DNA from: Monarcha castaneiventris obscurior
Lineage: Eukaryota > Chordata > Aves > Passeriformes > Monarchidae
DNA length: 64,000 nucleotides
NCBI GenBank assembly: GCA_026261815.1
Contig: JAMPIT010000566.1
Location: forward strand, 25,941,001 to 26,005,000
Direction: 5' to 3'
Shown here: positions 13,800-24,400 of the stretch, piece after piece
Layout: each line of letters begins with the position of its first letter
Position numbering within the stretch: the first letter of the stretch is position 1
Made by a program: the position numbers and the translations under genes
Notes under the pieces: generated by a model
What the model was told of the DNA's origin: nothing
Seen by the model: the letters and a program-made list of their open reading frames with translations, nothing else
Database searches by the model: none

Positions 13800-13805
13800 G
13801 TCTAG
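13800..13805. repeat. right target-site duplication of the 13.3 kb LTR
   Basis: GTCTAG directly follows the LTR and pairs with GTCTGG at 13283-13288, with one mismatch. Confidence 0.6.
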
Positions 13806-13817
13806 TCCTTACCTTCC

Positions 13818-14448
13818 TCACGTTCTCTTTTTATGCACATAGCTGTGTATACACAGTACGTGTAAGTCAGGATACCAGTTTTGGTATTGATGACTTTTCC
13901 TGGTCTTAAAATCAAGAGTCAAACACAGTTAGAAGGGAAAAAGGGATTTTACCTTGGTATTTATTTTAAGGATCCTTAGGTGCACGATGTCCAGGTTTGA
14001 ATGCACTGAAATGCACACCACAATGCACTCTCCCCAAATATCTGGTCTAATATTATAGGTCTTGCTAATTAGCATATCTATCAAAAATTCCCCAATGAGA
14101 GGCTCGAATGAGCCCCCCCTTCCTCCAAGGAACCTTCCCCTGGATAGTTCTATCTTAGTCTACAAAATGTGTTCTGGAGAGGACCATGGTGTCTAGGGGC
14201 ATTTTGATCCCTAACTATGAAACTTCTGAAATGTTTAGTCTCCTAGCTTGACAAACACGTCCAAGGATGTAGGCAAAAGCACTAAGAATACAGAAGTTGT
14301 GAAAAGGTATAAAAGGGGTATAAAAGAAAAGACAAAAAATCATCATGGCATCAGCATGATATAGTAGACCCACAGCTTTGCTGCAGTCAGTGCAGGGAGA
14401 TTGCTTTTAGAAAAAGTGGTTTCTCGTAAGCACTCTAAAATCCCCACA
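13818..14448 (-). mobile_element. Solo LTR, avian ERVL-like family, adjacent to a different LTR
   Basis: On the minus strand the unit starts TGTGGGGATTTTAGAGTGC at 14448. It contains an AATAAA signal (13960-13965) inside a block reading ccttaaaataaataccaagg, which I recall as typical of an abundant avian LTR family. The right end is followed by CTTCC (14449-14453) and the proposed left end is preceded by CTTCC (13813-13817). This is a perfect 5-bp duplication, as expected for ERVL. With that boundary the 3' end reads GTGA rather than the usual CA, so the left limit is tentative; an alternative left limit is 13891. No internal retroviral genes are present. Only 18 bp separate it from the neighbouring LTR of another family. 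Confidence 0.65.
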
Positions 14449-14453
14449 CTTCC

Positions 14454-17400
14454 TCGAGTCTTGCTCACTGGAGACAGTGAAAGGTGTGGATAGAAAACCA
14501 AAGATAAGAATACCTGAAAAAGAGTGACAAAGTAGACATTTCTACTTTAATGCATTGTGGGTTTTCCTCTCTCTTCTTGTCTTTGGTTTGCTTTGACTTT
14601 CTGTTTGGATATTACTGCGCCATAATGATTATTCTTAAAATGGTCTCACTTGCTAAATATTTCCTTCATGCTTGGCATCAGTTGCTCCATTGGGGAAATC
14701 TACAAGAAAATTGTATTCAGACGCATATTTTTCTACTAAAGGAAGTCTGAAGCTTACTCTTGTGAACCAGATATTCACGTCAGAACAAAACTGTGCTCTT
14801 CTCAAGTTCTCTTCCCTTTTGAACTGGATGCGTCACGTGTGGCTTGGGAACTGAGGACCACATATGAAATGAGGTAGATTACTCACCTGTATTAATCTAG
14901 GATCTGGAGAACAATTTACTGACCTTAGAAGACTTAAATTTTACATGGGCAGATGTTTGGAAGGCTGTAGACAGCCTCCCTCTGAGGGCTTTGCTGCATT
15001 AGAACTCACTGTTCAGCAAAGAAAGACACTTGTTATTTCCCCCTTTCCTCAAGGTCTCTGTGAACTATTTTCGCAGTGCTCCCAATTGTCTTCCAAGACA
15101 GGGGGGGAAAATACCATGACAAGAAGTCAAGTGTCTATTGCTTTTTACATGTACAAGAGAAGCATAATTGCTGATTCAGAGCTGTTTGCAGTCCAGGGAG
15201 CTGTCAGTACCACATTATCATTAAATATATTTAATATGACCTGTCAGTAACAGGATGCTGAATCTCCCCTTCAGCAGCACATCCCTCATATTCTACTTCT
15301 TTGCAACTTGTCCAACTGGATTTGAAAGTACAATTTCCTGTTTTTTTAGAAGATTGCACCTTTTTAGGCACACATAACTCAGCCTTTGGGGTGTCTCCAA
15401 CAGATGAAAGAAGCTGACAACCAGCTCATGGGGACTGAAAAGTCAGTAGACAGGAACCAATGTGAAAGAACTCACCTGCCAATGCTTCTGTCCATCACCT
15501 TGAGTCTGTGAGGACAGAAACCTAGATGCTGAAGTTTTCAATGTGGAACTCACCTGAGTCTTTGGCATTTACATTTAAGTCTGCCACAAACTGACCGTCT
15601 TGATTAACTTTCCCTGTATGTTCACTTGGAATTCAAAATGTAGATACCCCTGTATATGGGTTTCCTCATATGCTTAGTTCAATAGACAAGCTCAGATGGT
15701 GCCTGGAAATTCTAACACAACTAATTAAAAACAGGGGCTTTAATCTGAAAGCAGATTGTTCACTTCCCCACATTTTTAATAAAACACTAATTAGAGCACT
15801 CAATAGAAAACTTTGGACAGAGAAAAATAAAACCTCTGCTTGCTATTTAGAATAAGCCCCAAGCTACAGAGCATTGACCATATGCAGCCAAAACCATAAA
15901 GGTCATGAGGTCATCTGGTAGAACTAGGAAGCCTTTGTAACCTTTGGTTTCACATAAAGATAAAGGCCTGTTGTTATAGCCACACTTGCATATCTGGATC
16001 TACTAATTGATGTAATATTAAAAGAAAACCATAAATGTGGGAAAATTGCCATGGTAAGTGCTTCCTTCCCAAAGTATCTTCTTGTGACTTACCTAAAATA
16101 TTTTAACTCTGACAATTTTAATCAAATCTGTACAAATTGTATTGGTTATAGCTCAAATGAGTTCTGTAGAACAAAACGTATTTCAAGCACACATCTGTTA
16201 ATTGTTATTGAAACCCCATTTAAAAGTAAGTAAAGAATTTAATTTTGAGATAATTATTCAACATTTCTTAACAAATAAATTTGTTTCTAGTGAATCAGTA
16301 TGTGAACAATAACCCGTATTTTCAAAATTTTGCCTGTTGATTTAAACTTCCTTTGTCAGAACTGGTTCAGATATTTGCGGTTTCATTTGTCTCTGGTGTT
16401 AGGTGGATATTTCTTGAACAGTCCACATAGAAAAATATAGGGTTTATCATCACACTGACTGCAAAATGTATTCCCATGATGCTTCCACTCACTCCTGTGA
16501 TTTGAACGGTTTTGCACAAGTAGCCTTGGTTTCAATTTGACAAGCCATTTTGCGGGTAGTATGTTTGGCAAAGCTATCTGAGTGAATTGAAATAACTTTA
16601 TTCTCCCTATCTGACCTGGTTCTACAATCTTAAAGCAGTAAAAAGCAGAGTAAGTGTGTTTATTAATATTAATTAATTAACAATAATAAAATAATAATTA
16701 ATATTGTGCTCTCAATGACCTGGGGTAAACATAGTGAGGAGATCAGATGTACAAGGAGTTGCTGTTTTTGCATACCCAGTCAGAGCAGAGCAGAACAGAA
16801 CTTCAGTAGCTTTAAAGAAAGCATTCACAACATCTTTGCAATGCAAGCTTGACTCACAGAACACACTGTGCATTGAAAGAGTAATGGGTAGGCAATCTAT
16901 CTTTGAAAAATACGAACAAATAAGGGAAACCATATTACATTTATTTGTAGTGTGTAACAACTAGGTCTAGGGACAATTTCTCATTGCTTGTTTACAAAAA
17001 ATCCTGTTGACTGAATACATTTTGAAATGGGCTATTAATGTCACTACATATGTGTCACCTATAAAAACTTGTTGATTGCAAATATATCCACTTATTATCT
17101 TCAGAAAAAAAGTAAAAAACAAACAGTGTTATAATTTATCCATTTGTATTCCAGTGTAGAAAATATATGCTGACTGTTCCTGCAATTAATTTAGTCCATT
17201 ATTTAAGAGAACTTAGTTGTGCATATGTGTTGTGCCTCTTGGATGGAAGAAAGCAAATGTTCCACTAGGAAAGAGAAGATTCTGATGCCTACTAACCTCA
17301 TCACTAATACACTGCAGCAGTATTTGTTTTTCCTTCATGCACTTCATGATGAAAAAAACCCATTATTATCACTGAAAGCCAACATGCATTTCTAAACCAC

Positions 17401-18095
17401 ACCTAAACCCACAAAAACATAAGGTATGGCTTTAAACATTAGTAAACATCTTCTCTGTACAACAGTGCAGGCAGTACTGTAAGACAAACACTGGGATCTC
17501 TAATAGCCAGAGATCAGCAAAAGTGTTTAAATCCTTGCAGGAGCGCCCAGGAACAATTTCTCTGACAACACCAGAGAGCGTGTATTTAGGCTTCAGAAAA
17601 AAGGCTTTGAACCCCATTTGGGTAAGAGCAAGAGGTGTTAGTCATAACTTAGTCAAAGGCATTTGGTTAAGTACGGTCTTGGCAAGAAAGCGAGGAAGAA
17701 ATAAATTTCCCTTTTTCTCTCAATCTCTTTCTCCTCTCTAATTTCTATTGCTTCTTTCTGTCCTTCTGCATGACTGGTGTGCTTGGCTTTTGCCATTCCC
17801 TCCATACTTCTCTTGTTCAGTCAACCACATCCCTAACCATCTAGATAGCACTGACATTTATGTGGGCCTAATTACCACTGCCTGCAAGACAATGCCCAGA
17901 AGAGCTTGTATCAGTCCTCAGATGTTGCAATCTAAAGTTAAGTCCAGACTGGAGATTTCAAAAACACCTGCTCAGCTGCTGTTATAAATATAGATGTGTC
18001 TAATTTGATCAGCACCCTGCTGTGGTCCTTAACACCTTTCTACAGATTAACAGCACGGTGTTTTCCTGCAGCCACAAATGTCTGGATACCTGGAG
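14454..18095. other. AT-rich non-coding stretch, no gene seen
   Basis: No supported gene or mobile element. A low-complexity AT block built of TTAAT and AATAAT words lies near 16660-16705. Open frames of 60-101 codons (such as plus 14945-15250) lack splice signals and domains. The last few hundred bases would be 3' untranslated or flanking sequence if the exon candidate at 18096-18293 is real. Confidence 0.55.
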
Positions 18096-18293
18096 TTAGA
18101 CATGCCACTTCCTTCGAGGGTGCTGGTCTGAGTCCTCTTCCTCTATCAGCGGTTTGAAAGTCTCTTCAAACCCAGGCAGTGGGCAGGATATTACCATCTC
18201 GTCGAGCCAGAAGGGAGTTCCTGTGCATGGATGGTTCATGAGGTGTAGAAGCTGCCTCCATATTTTTTTATGCTCCTGAACAAAGGTTTTGCC
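18096..18293 (-). CDS. Possible terminal coding exon, unrecognised protein
   Basis: The minus strand has an in-frame block of 65 codons ending in TAA. It follows a CAG acceptor (…AACATTACAG|GGC) that is phase 0 but has a weak pyrimidine tract. The frame also stays open to an in-frame ATG at 18311, six codons upstream of the acceptor. The peptide looks like a normal globular C-terminus: it starts GKTFVQEHKKIWRQLLHLM, has a central FWLDEM and LPGFEETF, and ends in the acidic run IEEEDSDQH followed by PRRKWHV. The stretch contains several CpGs, unlike its AT-rich neighbours, which fits codon constraint. I do not recognise the family. No upstream partner exon was found, so it could be the end of a gene, a retrocopy fragment or a chance frame. 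Confidence 0.33.
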   Translation of the reverse strand, partial: GKTFVQEHKKIWRQLLHLMNHPCTGTPFWLDEMVISCPLPGFEETFKPLIEEEDSDQHPRRKWHV

Positions 18294-20472
18294 CTGTAAT
18301 GTTCTATACATGGTAAAACTGGTTTACTATATATATATGCAAACTGCTGTACTGTTATCTCTTGGTCTTTTTTTTTTTTTTTCTTCTCTTTAGGATGCTT
18401 ATATGCCTTTATCTTGATATTTTAACTGAGTATATTTTAACTAATTTTGGTATGATGTAGTAGTTGTTAATGTCAATAGCCCAACGTGTATTTAACTTAA
18501 TTTGTTGGTTTGAACTGTAGCAAGCCTGGGGCAGAATTGATATGCTGCATGTATTAACATATAGAACACAACTCTATGGAAAAAGGTAATTCTCTAGTTA
18601 GGTTAGCTCTTAGCTGGGGTATTACCATGCTGTGAAAAAGAACATCTTTCTACATTTAATAGTTCTGAAAACCCTTTTTCTTTTCCATTCTGGAATGGCA
18701 TAACAAAAATGGAAATTGTTATAGAATCATTCTCTGAAAATAGCTGAAGTAATAACATGGAGATGAATTCAAGTTCCATAGCAGGATAAACAAACAAAAT
18801 CCCCAGGAAGCTAAACTTGACAAACACTAGTAATGTTGCAGTACTTGTTATTAATATTAAAGCTTTCTCTATGTTTTATTACCTGAGCTATGTGATTCAC
18901 TGTTTAATTAGACACACACAGAGAAGCAAAGTATATTGTCTCTCCCATGAAAACTTTGGAATTTCAAAATATTTTCCATTCCACATCAGGATAAAAGCTA
19001 CAACCTTTTGACAATTCTCATTTAGCAAACAGCATACCACCTTAGAGAGCACTCACACTGAGATGAAGGCACAAATCACTTCCCTTATTTAGGCTGACTT
19101 ATCAGCTTTCAACTTAAAGACCCACAAAATTGCTCTAGGCATCAGGCTGTGCAATATTCCTGTGTGGCAAGTCAGCAGACATGCTCTTTCCTTTCCACTG
19201 CCACCCCTAGTTGGGACTTTCTCTTTAAAATGTATATATATGTATTTAAATTTTGACTAGCTGTAAGATCAAATTTTCAAAAGGTTTCTTCAGGTTTTGT
19301 GATCTGTTCTTTAGCTAGGGCCGTGTGAGGCAAAGTTTGCTTTGGGAAGGTTTTGTCAGTGACTGTTGTAGATGGCATTCTTTTTGCAGCAATATCAAAT
19401 GGAGATTTTGTTGGTTTTGTTGTTGTTGTTGTTGCTGCATTCATCTTTCTTATACAGCCATCCTGACACTTTTAGTTCAGTTTGTTGCATATAACCATTT
19501 AGATTCAATTAGCTACAAGTAGATGTTATTTCTAAGGGTCTTGGTTTCACAGTACAAAAACATTTCCACCTTTGGATACAAGCTGATAATAATGAGAGGT
19601 CAAGTCAATGGGGAAACTTCATCTTGAACTGATGCTTTTAAATGGCTTGAGGTTATTTATTTGAGGATTTTAAAATTTATTTTCTGGTGGTTTCTCTATA
19701 TATTACCTTCAAATTAACTGCACAGTATTTTGGAAGATACCTTATTTATGTAAAAAAATGTGTCTTTTTAAGAGCCACAGCAAAAAAACCTTCATGCAAA
19801 GGAAAGTAATCTGTAATTTACCTGCGTAAGATGTATCACCTGTGACAATCTTGCATTCTCCAGTTGCCATACAGAGGCTCTAAAGCAGATGAATACTGTT
19901 TCCTGTTGTATGTCTCACTTGTCACAAGATAAATTTGTATTTGTATTAATTGAAGGCACTGAAAAACAGTCTCTCCCCAAGTATTTCTTTCAGTCATTTT
20001 GATGTGATGCTGTTTTCCAAGAAAGGAAGAAAGTCAGGGCAAACTGGTGAAGAGGAAACCTGAGTAATCTACACAGAAAAGTCATGTGTTCCTGTGTTTA
20101 TGCAAACAAGCTCATAAAGTATCTGACAGTGAAAAGTCAGAGTAGTTTGCCACATACAAGCCTGTCTTCAACTTCTGCGGACACAGCTAAAGTAGCAAAT
20201 AAACAAATCCAAAATCACTCCTCTGAAAATAAAAACTGCTTTATCATCTTTCAGGATGACCTTTATGATTATCAATCATGAGAATTGGGAAAAAAAAAAA
20301 AAAGTAAAATACCTATGATAGTATTAACATACAGTGGCTACAGGTCCTGTTTTCCTAGAAAAAACCCATTGTTTTTTGCATTTCAAACAGTTGCTTGCAA
20401 AGTTCAGCTTAGTAATCAGGATAAAAAAGAAGTGCAGATTTCTGAAAATATCAGTAGCATTAAGGTCAAGAA
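18294..20472. other. AT-rich non-coding stretch with a short TTG repeat
   Basis: No exon or mobile element recognised. A T-rich tract at about 18368-18392 ends in TTTAG and resembles an acceptor on the plus strand, but the frames behind it close within about 20 codons. A short (TTG)n repeat lies at about 19416-19437. Confidence 0.55.
19416..19437. repeat. (TTG)n microsatellite, short
   Basis: About six uninterrupted or nearly uninterrupted TTG units, ending in TTGCTGC. Confidence 0.8.
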
Positions 20473-20598
20473 AATACTAATACTAATACTACTATTATAG
20501 TAGTAATAATAATAATAATAACAACAACAACAATAACAACAACAATAATAATAATAATAGTAAGCAATAATAATAATAACAGTAACATCAATAATAAT
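20473..20598. repeat. Compound triplet microsatellite (ACT / AAT / AAC)
   Basis: About 125 bp of triplet units run in blocks: TACTAA units, then (TAA)n, then (CAA)n with TAA interruptions, then (TAA)n again with TAG and CAG variants. The unit changes but the 3-bp register is mostly kept. This explains the long stop-free minus-strand frame rich in tyrosine and cysteine across it, which is not a gene. Confidence 0.9.
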
Positions 20599-20806
20599 CA
20601 GCCTGACCAAAAAAACCCCAGAAAATGCCATTAATGAAAGTATTCAAAACTGGTATGAGATTTATCTCAGTTGAATCATGAGATTCACATGGGTGAATTC
20701 AGAATGATTCTGTAGTATCAAGAGTACATCCATGCAAGAAATGCTCTAGAGCACTTGTTTCTGTCATTTATATTAATTTTATCTCTGAATAGTTTTACCA
20801 ACTTTA

Positions 20807-20811
20807 ACAAT
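20807..20811. repeat. left target-site duplication of the 20.8 kb LTR
   Basis: ACAAT precedes the LTR start; ACAGT follows its end at 21406-21410. They match at 4 of 5 positions. Five-base duplications are typical of ERVL. Confidence 0.5.
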
Positions 20812-21405
20812 TGTACTGGATCTGGCTGGAATGGACAACTTTCTTCACAGCAGCCAGTATGGTGCTGTGCTTTGTCTTTTGGGAATTCTACAACAGTCTT
20901 AATAACACCCAAATGTTTTGGCTACTACTGGACAGTGTTTGCACAGCATCAAGGTTTCCACTCATCCCACACACATCCAAAAGTGAGTAGGTTGAGGGAA
21001 AGGCAAGATGCTGGTAGGGGACAGCATAGCAGACCCAGATAGCAGACTCAAAGTGACCAAAAAGTATTCCATACCATGTAATGGCACTCCCAGGAAGAAA
21101 ACCTCAGGGCAAGGAGGGAGAAAGACATTTGTGGTGATGGAATTTGTCTTCCCAAACAAGCATTACGTGTGCTGAGGTTCTGCTTGCCAGGAATTGACTG
21201 GACATCTGCCTGCTGATGGGAAGTAGTGAACTAATTCCGTATTTTGCTTGGCTTATGACCACAGCTTTTGCTTTCCCTATTAAATTGTTATTATTTAGAT
21301 GCACAAGTCCTCTTGCTTTTCTTTTTTTGCCCTGTCTTGTGAGAGAGGGAAGTGTGTAAGCAGCTGGGTGGGTGTTTGGCTGTTGGCTGGGGTCAACCCA
21401 CCACA
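20812..21405 (+). mobile_element. Solo LTR of an avian ERVL family
   Basis: The unit starts TGTACTGGATCTGGCTGG, a match to the start of an abundant avian ERVL LTR that I recall (TGTACTGGTTTTGGCTGG). It contains the block 'gtttgcacagcatcaagg', then 'actcaaagtgaccaaaaag' and 'tattccataccatg' in the correct order. It ends 'ggctggggtcaacccaccaca'. Length is about 594 bp. Near-matching 5-bp duplications flank it. No primer-binding site or internal gene follows, so it is a solo LTR. It is clearly diverged from the family core, so not recent. Long open frames on the minus strand across it, including one of 127 codons, are repeat artefacts. Confidence 0.85.
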
Positions 21406-21410
21406 ACAGT

Positions 21411-24400
21411 ATTTCCAACCCTTTATACAGAGTCTGAGGGAGTAGAAATATAGAGCAAGCATTTGAGTCGCCCTGTTTTACCTGCAAAACATGGGTATCC
21501 TTTAGGACCTATTTTGAGCTGAGAAAAATAAAAAGTATTTATCTTCTCAAGTCACATTTCTATGTCACTTTATTTTATGAAAAGACAAGAGGTTTACTTT
21601 AACATGTATTTTCTAAAACACCTTGCATTAAAAATACATTTGGTTATATAGGTCTTACGAAAATTATTTTTGCAGCTGATCCAAAACTGAGCCAGGGTTT
21701 ATGATTATTGTGATCATGGCATGTCTTTATCATCAAAGCTGTCTTTAAATTTGGCAGTATACATACGCAATTGTGTCTGAATTAGGAGTAGGTGAGGGCA
21801 GTCTAACCTCTCATCTGGTTCACTGACACCTCTGGGTTCAAGGGCAGAGTTGGCACCCCACCCCAAAATTCTCATCAGCATAGTTTGGCTGTTTCTGTAC
21901 CTCAGGTAATTTGTTTAAAACTGATCTTGGAATATTTATGCATAGGCATTTTCTATTGACCACTAAGTATACCAGTGACAAAATGATTATGAATTAAAAA
22001 CTAAGAACAATATTTACTCAGAGTAGACTTGTTCAAAGCACCTTTCACCAGAACAAAATGGTTCACTTAGATTCCAGAAAAGATAATGAATTTTCCCCTT
22101 TGTTCTACAAGGTAATGACATATTGTCTGACTTAGAGTTAACAATATGTACACTCATAGTTAATCATTGACTACTGAGATGCAACAAAGGAAGTGGAAGC
22201 CATCACATAAGCAAGCCTGAATTTTGCTGTGTAATGATACACAGTCAGAAGGCCCTTTTGTTGTAGCAGATGGCAAAAAGTTTGAACTTGAGCTCAATCA
22301 GAGCTCAGTGTCCTTGAGTCCTTTCATTATTAACCACTGGTTGTTTTTGTTTTGCCAAATAATCTTGCTACTTACTGTCCATCCATGCTGTACCTGTTGG
22401 TTTTTTTGGGTTTTTTTTGTGTAAGTGAATTATATTGTTAGGAGTGGGGAATAGAAATGTGCAAATTTACCATTTTGGGTGTAGATGTAGGTATTCTTTT
22501 TCTCAGATTCCAAAATTTAGAGATTAATTTTGTCTCTTGAGCAAAAAGATGTGATTCCCTCTTCATAAGCTGTTCATAAGAATTTTTGGCTCTGATAATC
22601 AAAGGCATACTTAACAACTCTGACAGTTTGCCTGGGATTTCTCAGTCTGCCAAAAAAATGTCAAATAGCATTGAGTGGTGAGGGGCTCTGAGATCCATCA
22701 GCTCATTCCTCTTCTGAACCTGAAGGCAGTACTGAGATAATTGACTCTTCATTTGGTATTGTTTGTGCTGTAGTGTCATCTAAGTTACTCTGAAACTAGA
22801 AAGCCAATTTTGCCTTCTGTAGATAGAAAGGGAGCCATAAGTCTGCTTTTATAGATTATTACTCTGATCCAGAACCTTGAGGTCTTTTAGAAAGCACAGA
22901 TTGTTCTTTACCTTTCAGCGTGGGTATCTGAACTGATGTTCATGAGTATGTTTATTTGAATTGTATTTCATCTGGCACAGTTACTCCTATTCATCTTTTC
23001 TGAACCACACGGACATTTAGTACTAGTATCAAAGATAATATCAGATACACGGCTGACATGAATCACTCTAACTCTACTGAGCTGCTCAATTACTTCTGTC
23101 AAAGTTCAGATCTTAGACTCGTTGGCTGCTTCCTTCTGCACTATGTTAATATCTATATAAAATAACTTATTTCCTGCTGCTATTCCATAGAGCATCTTGT
23201 AACCAAACATAATCCCCTGTGAAGCAACTAATCATAAAAGCTTCTTCACCATGGCATGGAGTTTTCATTTGCTGATGTCTAGATGTCAAAATGGCACAGA
23301 GATTTTTTGACTGATGGGCTCTGCTGTATGATGAGGAAGAGTTTAGATAAGCCTATTAACCTGGATACATTCATCTAGGAGTTGCTGTTAACTTGCCCAC
23401 GAGCTTATGAAAGTAGAGAAGGAATTACTGTGAAAAGCATTCATTTTTGTGGATAAATGCAAGCTTGTGGTCAATCTCTGATAGCTACTTTAGGGAAAAG
23501 TATATTTCTTTTGCTCATAAAGAATTTAAGTCAATGTTATCTCATAGGACTGCCTATGTCTAGCTTTGAATCCTTCTGATGCATAAACAGATATGTGTGT
23601 ACAGTATAAGGGGCAAAAGCAGAGTTCCAGCTTGTCCTGCAAAGTTCTCTTAGTCCATGCCTGGGGAAGAAAAAGGACCCCTCAAAGATACTCCTTCTCC
23701 TAGCTGACTCCTAATCAGGCAAACTAGCCATTAACACTTTAATTATAATTAGTTTTCACTTAATAAGGTTTTGCTTTTTCTAAATTGTTCAGAATATCCC
23801 TATAAAAACCTCATAGACAAGCAGGTTTTTATTTTAATTCAGTGTTTGCTATTAAAAACAAGGGCTTTACATCCAATTGCTCTCTTTCCTTTAAGTGACA
23901 CTTGTAAGGTTCATATTTAAACGTTGTTTACACAAGTCACAAGCACACTGTAATGATAGCTGCAGGACCTTCAACAGTTGGCAGTGAAGTTTAGAGATGC
24001 ATCTAAACTGGAAAAAACCATCAGAGACACTTGATAGTTGTAAGTAGTTATTATGAATGCTATAACTGCAACATTCAGAGCATATTGGGCCTGAATATGT
24101 GTCCTTCTTGCTTTAGCTTCTGAGGAACTTTGTATTACTCTGACTGGGACATTTTTCACCATAAGTAGCTATTTTAAATGTAGCTCCAAATTTTGATGCT
24201 GTTTCATTGACAGCAGTAGCTGCACCACAGAAATACATTCAAGGGGTCCACAGTGATCCATTCACAACACTGAGGAGACAAGCAGCTCCTCACAAACATT
24301 TCTCCTCCTCTGAAGTACCTGCTTCTGTAGCAGAAGGCTGCTTCCAGCAGAGCGAAAATATTTAATAGAAATAGATCATCTTCATACCAGTTCCTACCCA

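Noticed and set aside
18368..18393. A very strong acceptor-like T tract ending in TTCTCTTTAG on the plus strand
   Set aside because: All frames after it close within about 20 codons and no donor follows; probably a T homopolymer next to AG by chance.
20416..20631. A minus-strand frame with long tyrosine and cysteine runs
   Set aside because: It is a translation of the triplet microsatellite, not a gene.
21104..21487. A 127-codon minus-strand open frame
   Set aside because: It is antisense to the ERVL solo LTR and is not a retroviral gene.
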